Part shown: piece after piece, positions 16,320 to 22,623 of the stretch
Layout: every line of letters starts with the position of its first letter
Position numbering within the stretch: the first letter of the stretch is position 1
NCBI GenBank assembly: GCA_945867755.1
Contig: CAMBJN010000006.1
Span: forward strand, 1-24,511
DNA: 24,511 nucleotides
Reading direction: 5' to 3'
From: Polynucleobacter meluiroseus
Lineage (GTDB): Bacteria > Pseudomonadota > Gammaproteobacteria > Burkholderiales > Burkholderiaceae
Made by a program: the position numbers and the translations under genes
The notes under the pieces: model-generated
Databases searched by the model: none
What the model was told of the DNA's origin: nothing
Seen by the model: only the letters and a program-made list of their open reading frames with translations

Positions 16320-16898
16320 CTGAAAACGATCGTACATGCTTTAAATTATTTACTGGCCCAAGAATCTTGGGCCAGTGATCTTTTACAAAAGCAAAAAGAT
16401 AAAACAATCAAATTAGTTTTACCCATTGTTGAAATGTCCTTGGTCGTCACTGATCAGGGACTTTTTGCTTTAGCGGGTCAATCGCCCAGCGAGCCAAATG
16501 TCACACTAACAATCGGCCCAGATGTTTTTAATGCTTATATTGCGGGCGGCAAAGACGCGGCTGTAAAGCACGTCAAAGTATCCGGAGATGTGGATCTGGC
16601 CCAAGCTGTATCTACTTTGGCAGGTCAGCTGCGCTGGGAGGCTGAGGAAGATTTATCCAAGCTGGTTGGCGACCCTATGGCCCACAGAATCATGAAGGCG
16701 GCTCAACAAAGTAAGCAATTTGGACAAAATGTACTTCAGGATGTTGGTACTAGCGTTTTAGAATATCTTATTCATGAAAAACCAACACTTGTTAAAAGAG
16801 AAGAATTAGTGCGCCATAAAGATGAAATAAGACGTTTACGCGACGATGTTGAGCGCATTGAGAAGCGTATTGAACGCTTACTAGAGGGAAGCTTGTGA
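16320..16898 (+). CDS. ubiJ: Ubiquinone biosynthesis accessory factor UbiJ (SCP2 domain), probable non-ATG start
   Basis: UbiJ is a soluble SCP2-type lipid-binding protein that, with UbiK, supports the late ring-modifying enzymes of ubiquinone synthesis. The first ATG (16434) gives 154 residues and begins inside the SCP2 domain. The same frame is open upstream to 16296 and encodes the family's N-terminal helix, with HALNYLLAQESWA like the LNHLLAQEPWA pattern I recall from betaproteobacterial UbiJ. That stretch has no ATG, GTG or TTG. CTG at 16320, one base after the TGA of the Tim44-like gene, would give a 192-residue protein of normal length; ATC at 16329 is an alternative. The middle has GPDVFNAYIAGG and VSGDVDLAQAVSTL; the end is a charged coiled coil (about 160-190). 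A strong palindrome lies inside the N-terminal codons. The gene identity is firm, the start is not. Confidence 0.82.
   Translation: MKTIVHALNYLLAQESWASDLLQKQKDKTIKLVLPIVEMSLVVTDQGLFALAGQSPSEPNVTLTIGPDVFNAYIAGGKDAAVKHVKVSGDVDLAQAVSTLAGQLRWEAEEDLSKLVGDPMAHRIMKAAQQSKQFGQNVLQDVGTSVLEYLIHEKPTLVKREELVRHKDEIRRLRDDVERIEKRIERLLEGSL
16352..16376 (+). repeat. 25-base perfect palindrome inside the ubiJ 5' coding region (terminator-like hairpin)
   Basis: ACTGGCCCAAGA (16352-16363) and TCTTGGGCCAGT (16365-16376) are perfect reverse complements around one A. As RNA this folds into an eleven-pair GC-rich stem with a three-base loop. GATC and then four T (16381-16384) follow, a weak terminator tail. It stands 34 bases beyond the Tim44-like stop, where a terminator or attenuator would be expected, yet its bases also encode the LAQESWA segment of UbiJ. 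Confidence 0.7.
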
Positions 16899-18472
16899 AA
16901 CAATTTTTTAGATTGTTCAAGATCCTTTACACAATTTGGCGTTTTGGGCTTTTAAGAATAGTCAGAGATAGCCTGAGGCCAGGCTTAGTTAAGGTTATTT
17001 TGACGGGTATTTCTTGGACAACTCCAACAGGTTATACCCGCGGAGAAAGTCTGCGTTTAGCTTTAGAGTCTTTGGGCCCTATATTTGTTAAGTTTGGCCA
17101 AGTCTTATCCACTCGCAGAGATCTCTTGCCCTTGGATGTCGCTGATGAGTTGGCCAAATTGCAAGATCAAGTGCCACCATTCTCCCAAACTAAATCAATT
17201 GAGTTGATTGAATTATCTTTAGGCAAAAAATTATCAGAGGTATTTGTATCCTTTGACGAAAAGCCTGTGGCCAGCGCTTCTGTTGCACAAGTCCACTTTG
17301 CTGTACTCAAGGGAACGGAAAAGTATCCTGAGTGGCAAGGTAAGGAAGTAGCCATCAAAGTTTTGCGCCCTGGAATTTTGCCAATCATTGAGAGTGATTT
17401 GGCACTTCTGAGAGTATTGGCATCTTTGGTTGAAAAATTATGGCGTGACGGTAAGCGCTTAAAACCAAGAGAGAATGTTGATGAATTTGATACTTATTTG
17501 CACGATGAATTAGATTTAACGCGCGAAGCATCAAATGCCAGTCAACTCCGCAGAAATTTTGAGGGTTCTAAAAAGCTGATCATCCCTGAAATGTATTGGG
17601 ACTTGTGCGGCATCAATGTGATCGTGATGGAAAGAATGCATGGCATTCCAATTTCACGCCTAGATGAGTTACGTGCGGCCGGGATTGATTTTAAAAAATT
17701 AGCCTCTGATGGTGTTGAGATATTTTTTACTCAAGTGTTCCACGATGGGTTTTTCCATGCGGACATGCACCCAGGTAATATTTTTGTGAGTGTTGCTCCT
17801 GAAACTTTTGGACGTTATATCGCTTTAGATTTTGGAATTGTTGGGGCCCTCTCAGAAACAGATAAAAATTACTTGGCGCACAATTTTTTAGCATTCTTTA
17901 ATCGTAACTACAGGCGCGTTGCTGAATTACATATCGAGTCTGGTTGGGTTCCGGCAGATACCCGAGTAGAAGAATTAGAAGGTGCCGTGCGATCTGTTTG
18001 CGAACCTTATTTTGATCGTCCTTTAAAAGAAATTTCATTGGGTATTGTGCTTATGAGGCTTTTCCAAACCTCTCGACGCTTTAATGTTGAAATTCAGCCG
18101 CAATTGACCTTGTTGCAAAAAACACTGCTGAATGTGGAAGGTTTGGGTCGTCAATTAGATCCTGATATGGATTTATGGAAAACGGCAAAACCAGTTTTAG
18201 AGCGATGGATTGATCAACAAATCGGTATCAGGGGCTTCATTGATCGCCTGAAATCAGAGGCTCCTCAGTGGGCTAAGTTAGTGCCCACTATCCCAAGATT
18301 GCTTGTTCAATTGTTGGAGGCCAATCAAAAACAAGGAAATACGTCTGATCACGAGCTGTTGTTGAGGTTGGTCTTGGAGCAGCAAAAAACCAAAAAGTTA
18401 ATTTGGGGAAGCATTCTTTTCATGGGTGGTCTTTTAGGCGGAACCTTATTTACGCTCAGTTGGCTGAGCTAA
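16895..18472 (+). CDS. ubiB: Ubiquinone biosynthesis regulatory kinase-like protein UbiB
   Basis: UbiB belongs to the ABC1/ADCK/COQ8 atypical kinase-like family and is required for ubiquinone synthesis, probably as an ATPase that helps extract or present lipid precursors at the membrane. The 525 residues show the family's KxGQ motif (K66-F-G-Q69, then VLSTRRDLLP), the alanine-rich loop PVASASVAQVH (124-134) that replaces the kinase glycine loop, HDELDLTREASNA near 205, HADMHPGNIF near 288 and LDFGIVGAL near 310. A C-terminal membrane segment (about 502-524) fits the E. coli protein, which has two. The start is GTG at 16895, overlapping the ubiJ TGA as GTGA, with a strong AGAGGGA site at 16883-16889. 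A small hairpin precedes its stop codon. Confidence 0.96.
   Translation: MKQFFRLFKILYTIWRFGLLRIVRDSLRPGLVKVILTGISWTTPTGYTRGESLRLALESLGPIFVKFGQVLSTRRDLLPLDVADELAKLQDQVPPFSQTKSIELIELSLGKKLSEVFVSFDEKPVASASVAQVHFAVLKGTEKYPEWQGKEVAIKVLRPGILPIIESDLALLRVLASLVEKLWRDGKRLKPRENVDEFDTYLHDELDLTREASNASQLRRNFEGSKKLIIPEMYWDLCGINVIVMERMHGIPISRLDELRAAGIDFKKLASDGVEIFFTQVFHDGFFHADMHPGNIFVSVAPETFGRYIALDFGIVGALSETDKNYLAHNFLAFFNRNYRRVAELHIESGWVPADTRVEELEGAVRSVCEPYFDRPLKEISLGIVLMRLFQTSRRFNVEIQPQLTLLQKTLLNVEGLGRQLDPDMDLWKTAKPVLERWIDQQIGIRGFIDRLKSEAPQWAKLVPTIPRLLVQLLEANQKQGNTSDHELLLRLVLEQQKTKKLIWGSILFMGGLLGGTLFTLSWLS
18454..18469 (+). repeat. Small hairpin at the 3' end of ubiB
   Basis: GCTCAG (18454-18459) and CTGAGC (18464-18469) flank TTGG, forming a six-pair stem right before the ubiB stop. 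No T run follows, so it is not a convincing terminator; it could pause transcription or modulate expression between ubiB and the DUF502 gene, or be chance. Confidence 0.3.
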
Positions 18473-18476
18473 GCCC

Positions 18477-18482
18477 TATAAT
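18477..18482 (+). promoter_or_regulatory. TATAAT hexamer before the DUF502 gene
   Basis: A perfect -10 consensus lies in the 20-base gap between ubiB and the DUF502 gene. No -35 hexamer is found at 16-18 bases; TTTACG at 18449-18454 is 22 bases away. Initiation here would start the transcript about four bases before the ATG, removing the AAGG ribosome site, so promoter function is doubtful. Confidence 0.2.
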
Positions 18483-18492
18483 TTAAGGCTCC

Positions 18493-19128
18493 ATGAAAAA
18501 ATATTTTATTGCCGGCATCTTAGTTTGGACCCCATTAGCCATCACCATTTGGGTGATGACTTGGGGCTTGTCTGTTTTAGATGGCGTATTCGGTTCGGTG
18601 ATTTTTGCATTAGTGGCTGTTTTGCCTGTCGACTTAACACCAGCCTTGCAATCATTCAGAAACTTACCAGGTGTAGGTATTTTGATTGTGATTGCAGTGA
18701 TTATGGCAACTGGCATTGTCGCTGCTAATTTTGCTGGTCAATGGTGGATTCGTTTCTGGGATCAAATTATTATTCGCATCCCAATCGTTAAATCAATCTA
18801 CTCAAGTGTTAAACAAGTTTCTGGCACACTTTTCTCAAGCAAGGGTAATGCTTTTAGAAAAGCAGTTTTAATCCCTTATCCAAGAAATGGTTCTTGGACA
18901 ATTGCATTTGTCACAGGTAATCCAGCCGCGGAAGTCTCAGGCAAATTAAGCGGTGAGCATGTCAATGTATTTTTGCCAACAACCCCTAACCCAACTTCTG
19001 GTTTTTTTATGATTGTTCCTCGTGCGGACATCATCGAGTTGGATATGGGCGTTGAAGAAGCCTTGAAGCACATAGTTTCAATGGGCTCAGTAGCCCCTCT
19101 CAATCATTCAGTCACATCAGCAAAGTAG
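18493..19128 (+). CDS. DUF502 family integral membrane protein
   Basis: The product is 211 residues and matches the DUF502 family (PF04367), found widely in bacteria and plants, where a relative is called COV (continuous vascular ring). The start MKKYFIAGILVWTPLAITIWVM leads the first membrane segment (about 5-27) and is typical; a second lies at about 60-82 (GVGILIVIAVIMATGIVAANF). The conserved RIPIVKSIYSSVKQVSGTL follows at about 95-113, then a soluble C-terminal half with NPTSGFFMIVP. No enzymatic role is established. AAGG at 18485-18488 lies four bases before the ATG. In many Burkholderiales, as I recall, a small FmdB zinc-ribbon gene stands between ubiB and this gene; here the gap is 20 bases and holds none. 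aspS follows after eight bases. Confidence 0.93.
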   Translation: MKKYFIAGILVWTPLAITIWVMTWGLSVLDGVFGSVIFALVAVLPVDLTPALQSFRNLPGVGILIVIAVIMATGIVAANFAGQWWIRFWDQIIIRIPIVKSIYSSVKQVSGTLFSSKGNAFRKAVLIPYPRNGSWTIAFVTGNPAAEVSGKLSGEHVNVFLPTTPNPTSGFFMIVPRADIIELDMGVEEALKHIVSMGSVAPLNHSVTSAK

Positions 19129-19136
19129 GAAGTTTT

Positions 19137-20936
19137 ATGTCAATGCGCAGCCATCAATGTGGCCAAGTCACAGAATCATTAATCGGACAAGAAGTAACTT
19201 TGGCGGGTTGGGTTAACCGTCGACGCGATCATGGCGGCGTTATTTTTATTGACTTAAGAGATAGAGATGGCTTTGTTCAGGTTGTTTGTGATCCTGATCG
19301 CCAAGAGATGTTTTCGATTGCTGAGCAAGTGCGCAATGAGTATTGTGTGCAAATCAAAGGTTTGGTGCGTGCACGCCCAACCGGTACTGAAAATAATGAT
19401 TTGGTCAGCGGCAAAGTTGAATTACTTTGCCATGAATTGAATATCTTGAATGCCTCTGTCACGCCACCGTTCCAACTGGAAGATGACAATTTATCTGAGA
19501 CAACACGCCTAACTCATCGCGTGTTAGATTTGCGTCGTCCGCAAATGCAAAAGAATTTACGTCTTCGTTATAACGTTGCGATTGAAACAAGAAAGTATTT
19601 GGATCAAGCTGGATTCATTGATATTGAAACTCCGATGTTGACCAAGAGCACTCCTGAAGGAGCTAGAGATTACTTGGTGCCTTCTCGAGTTCATGATGGT
19701 CAGTTCTTTGCTTTGCCTCAGTCACCACAATTATTCAAGCAATTATTAATGGTGGCAGGCTTTGATCGTTACTATCAAATCACCAAGTGTTTCAGAGACG
19801 AAGATTTAAGGGCTGATCGTCAGCCTGAATTTACCCAGATCGACTGTGAAACAGCATTCTTAGATGAGTATGAGATACGTGATTTATTTGAAAACATGAT
19901 TCGTCATATTTTCAAAACGGTGATGAACGTCGAATTGGCAAATCCATTCCCAGTCATACCCTATTCAGAGACCATGGCACGCTTTGGATCAGATAAGCCT
20001 GATTTGAGAGTGAAGCTTGAGTTCACGGAGTTGACCGATGTGATGAAAGATGTTGATTTCAAGGTTTTCTCAGGTCCTGCTAATCAAGAAAATGGTCGTG
20101 TGGTTGGTTTGAGAGTTCCCGGTGGCTCAGTCATCAGCCGCAGTGATATTGATGATTACACTCAATTTGTATCAATCTACGGCGCTAAAGGTTTGGCCTG
20201 GATCAAAGTCAACGATATTGCAAAGGGCCGTGATGGCTTGCAATCACCAATCGTTAAAAATCTTCACGATGCAGCGATTGCTGAAATCCTTAAGCGAACT
20301 GAAGCAAAAGATGGCGACATTATTTTCTTCGGCGCTGATAAAGCTAAAGTGGTCAATGATGCAATTGGCGCCTTGCGTCTAAAGATTGGCCATTCTGCTT
20401 GGGCCAAAGAAAATGGTTTGATGGAGCAAACATGGCAGCCCATGTGGGTTGTTGATTTCCCAATGTTTGACTATGACGATGATGCAGCACGTTGGGTTGC
20501 TTGCCACCATCCGTTCACAAGTCCAAAAGACGAGCATCTCAAGCATCTAGAAACAGATCCTGGTAAGTGTTTGGCTAAAGCTTATGACATGGTTCTGAAC
20601 GGTTGGGAAATTGGCGGCGGTTCAGTCCGTATTCACAAAGAGTCTGTGCAAAGCCAAGTATTCCGTGCATTGAACATCGGTCCTGAAGAAGCTCAAGCAA
20701 AGTTTGGTTTCTTGTTAGATGCACTTCAATACGGCGCACCTCCACACGGCGGTATTGCTTTTGGTCTAGATCGAATTGTTACAATGATGACAGGTGCAGA
20801 GTCGATCCGTGATGTGATTGCTTTCCCTAAAACACAAAGAGCCCAATGTTTGTTAACTCAAGCCCCAAGCCCTGTTGACGAGAAGCAATTGCGAGAACTA
20901 CATATTCGTCTACGCAGCACAGAAATGCCTGCATGA
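19137..20936 (+). CDS. aspS: Aspartyl-tRNA synthetase
   Basis: AspRS charges tRNA(Asp), or also tRNA(Asn) in species with the GatCAB amidotransferase; the sequence alone does not settle which. The 599 residues form a complete bacterial-type class II enzyme: an N-terminal OB-fold anticodon-binding domain (about 1-110, with LAGWVNRRRDHGGVIFIDLRD), class II motif 1 around 140-160, motif 2 FRDEDLRADRQPEFTQID near 219, the bacterial GAD insertion (about 280-420), and motif 3 GIAFGLDRIVTMM near 537. AGGAAG at 19127-19132, four bases before the ATG, is a strong ribosome site and overlaps the DUF502 stop. The TGA overlaps the nudB start as ATGA, which should couple the two. Confidence 0.98.
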   Translation: MSMRSHQCGQVTESLIGQEVTLAGWVNRRRDHGGVIFIDLRDRDGFVQVVCDPDRQEMFSIAEQVRNEYCVQIKGLVRARPTGTENNDLVSGKVELLCHELNILNASVTPPFQLEDDNLSETTRLTHRVLDLRRPQMQKNLRLRYNVAIETRKYLDQAGFIDIETPMLTKSTPEGARDYLVPSRVHDGQFFALPQSPQLFKQLLMVAGFDRYYQITKCFRDEDLRADRQPEFTQIDCETAFLDEYEIRDLFENMIRHIFKTVMNVELANPFPVIPYSETMARFGSDKPDLRVKLEFTELTDVMKDVDFKVFSGPANQENGRVVGLRVPGGSVISRSDIDDYTQFVSIYGAKGLAWIKVNDIAKGRDGLQSPIVKNLHDAAIAEILKRTEAKDGDIIFFGADKAKVVNDAIGALRLKIGHSAWAKENGLMEQTWQPMWVVDFPMFDYDDDAARWVACHHPFTSPKDEHLKHLETDPGKCLAKAYDMVLNGWEIGGGSVRIHKESVQSQVFRALNIGPEEAQAKFGFLLDALQYGAPPHGGIAFGLDRIVTMMTGAESIRDVIAFPKTQRAQCLLTQAPSPVDEKQLRELHIRLRSTEMPA

Positions 20937-21373
20937 AAATCCCAATCTCGGTACTAGTCGTTATTTACACGGCTAGCAACGAGGTTTTGTTGCTAGAAAG
21001 AAAAGACCATCCGGGCTTTTGGCAGTCTGTGACTGGCAGTCTGGATGCTCTGGATGAACCGCTGATAGAAGCGGCAGCTCGAGAGCTCTTCGAAGAGACG
21101 GGCATCGATGTATCAATGCTACCTCCCAACTCTTTGCAATCCATGAATCAACAGATTCAATATGAAATTTATCCCCAATGGCGCCATCGTTATGCCGAAG
21201 ATGTCACTGCAAACACCGAGCACTGGTTCAAGATTCTTTTGCCTGATCGTGTGCCCGTCACTCTGGCTCCTGGGGAGCATTTAGCCCATCAATGGCAGCC
21301 AATTGAGATGGCAGCCTCACTTTGTTTTTCACCAAGTAATCAGCAAGCAATACTCAAACTTAATTCTGATTAG
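20933..21373 (+). CDS. nudB: Dihydroneopterin triphosphate diphosphatase NudB (Nudix hydrolase)
   Basis: NudB removes pyrophosphate from dihydroneopterin triphosphate, an early folate step, and can also act on other nucleoside triphosphates. The 146 residues resemble E. coli NudB: ISVLVVIYTASNEVLLLERKDHPGFWQSVTGS at the start in short pieces (SVLVVIYTA; HPGFWQSVTGS), and WRHRYAEDVTANTEHWFKI near 82-100. The Nudix box runs from G36 as GSLDALDEP, then AAARELFEETGI; the metal-binding REL-EE core is intact, but the spacing between the first glycine and glutamate is six rather than the usual five residues. The ATG overlaps the aspS stop in an ATGA arrangement, and the next gene starts nine bases on. 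Family and length fit NudB well; the substrate remains inference. Confidence 0.92.
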   Translation: MKIPISVLVVIYTASNEVLLLERKDHPGFWQSVTGSLDALDEPLIEAAARELFEETGIDVSMLPPNSLQSMNQQIQYEIYPQWRHRYAEDVTANTEHWFKILLPDRVPVTLAPGEHLAHQWQPIEMAASLCFSPSNQQAILKLNSD

Positions 21374-21382
21374 AATTAAGCT

Positions 21383-22597
21383 ATGTCGCTTCTAAGAAAA
21401 GATCGTTGGCAAAGTATTGAAAACCTTGATTTGCTTGAGGGTGGGAATGATTACTTCAAGGTGCTCGAAGCTTCTCTTCTGAGCGCTAAAAAATCAATTT
21501 ACCTTGAGACTTATATTTTCTCAAATGATGAACAGGCAAAGAGAATTGCAGATCTATTGTGTCAGGCAGCCGTTAATGGTTTGGACGTCAAAGTCATTCT
21601 TGATTGGTTAGGCTCAAGCAATTTTTCTTTCGAATCAGATTTTTTAAGATCAGGGGTTCAGCTGATTCATTACAACCCATCATGGTTTGGTCGTTTTGGT
21701 TTTTCTAGAACCCATAGAAAATTAGTGGTTATCGATGAGGCTCAGGCATTTGTTGGGGGTATCAATATTTGCTCTGACAATCGATCCTCAGATGGAGAAA
21801 TCTTAAAAGGTATCAGGTGGGATTTGGCCTTGCATGCAACGGGAACCATTGTTGAAAAAGTATATGCAACTTTTTTACGACAGTGGCAAAGAATGCAACC
21901 CAAAGCATTGCATCCTCGAAATATCTTAAAAAGAATTTTGGATCAGGAGTTGCCTTGGGGCACAAGTCATTTTTTGGGCTTAAGGCATGGTCAAAAACCT
22001 AGTCTCGCATTCATTGCTAGAGACAATCTTCATCACCGTCGTGATATTGAGAGGGCCTATTTAAAAGCCATCGGACAGTCTAGAGAAGAGATATGGTTGG
22101 CAACCCCTTATTTCATGCCAGGCAGAAGATTTAGAAAAGCTTTGATCAGAGCTGCACAGCGCGGAGTAGCCGTTAATTTATTGCTTGGGCGCGATGAGTT
22201 CGAGCTTCTGAACTGGGCTGTACCAAGCCTTTATGGAGAGTTTTTGGCGGCCAACATTTCAATTTATGAATATCCCTCTGGTTTATTACATGCCAAAGCC
22301 ATGGTGGTTGATCGACGTTGGGCCACCTTGGGATCTTCTAATTGCGATCACTTGTCATTCTTTTTGAATCATGAAGCTAACTTTGTTGTTAGAAATCATC
22401 CGGTGGTCAAAGAGATCAGGTGGAAAATTGAAGATCAAGCGCTTGAAAAAGGAATCAAGGTTGATTCTGACTTGTACGCACAAAGACCAATACTGGCAAA
22501 ATTATTTAATTGGGTTTCTTATTTTTTCGTAAGACTTTTATTGATTTTTTTAGTCATAGGAACTCGAGATAAAGCTGTGCCTAATTTGGGCGATTAA
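21383..22597 (+). CDS. clsB: Cardiolipin synthase-like phospholipase D family protein (ClsB type)
   Basis: The 404 residues carry two phospholipase D HKD motifs: HRKLVVID (H111, K113, D118) followed by FVGGIN, and HAKAMVVD (H303, K305, D310) followed by GSSNCD. This pair is the catalytic centre of bacterial cardiolipin synthases, which join phosphatidylglycerol with another phospholipid at the inner membrane. There are no N-terminal membrane segments, unlike ClsA, which favours ClsB; a hydrophobic C-terminal segment (about 371-395) may act as an anchor. Context fits membrane lipid work beside an ABC exporter. The ATG is preceded by the weak site GAATTAAG. The TAA shares its last A with the ATG of a mini-ORF leading into the next gene. 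Other PLD-type lipid enzymes cannot be excluded. Confidence 0.88.
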   Translation: MSLLRKDRWQSIENLDLLEGGNDYFKVLEASLLSAKKSIYLETYIFSNDEQAKRIADLLCQAAVNGLDVKVILDWLGSSNFSFESDFLRSGVQLIHYNPSWFGRFGFSRTHRKLVVIDEAQAFVGGINICSDNRSSDGEILKGIRWDLALHATGTIVEKVYATFLRQWQRMQPKALHPRNILKRILDQELPWGTSHFLGLRHGQKPSLAFIARDNLHHRRDIERAYLKAIGQSREEIWLATPYFMPGRRFRKALIRAAQRGVAVNLLLGRDEFELLNWAVPSLYGEFLAANISIYEYPSGLLHAKAMVVDRRWATLGSSNCDHLSFFLNHEANFVVRNHPVVKEIRWKIEDQALEKGIKVDSDLYAQRPILAKLFNWVSYFFVRLLLIFLVIGTRDKAVPNLGD

Positions 22598-22623
22598 TGA
22601 TAAAAATGAAAAGTAAGCCATGA
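22597..22623 (+). other. Nine-codon mini-ORF bridging clsB and the ABC exporter gene
   Basis: ATG at 22597 overlaps the clsB stop as TAATG; the frame reads MIKMKSKP and ends at TGA 22621-22623, which overlaps the ABC start as ATGA. It could hand ribosomes from one gene to the next. In a short A-rich spacer this can also arise by chance, and no separate peptide function is implied. Confidence 0.3.

Noticed and set aside
19083..19096. GGGCT-CAGT-AGCCC hairpin before aspS
   Set aside because: A short stem within DUF502 codons with no T run; the pattern is likely by chance.
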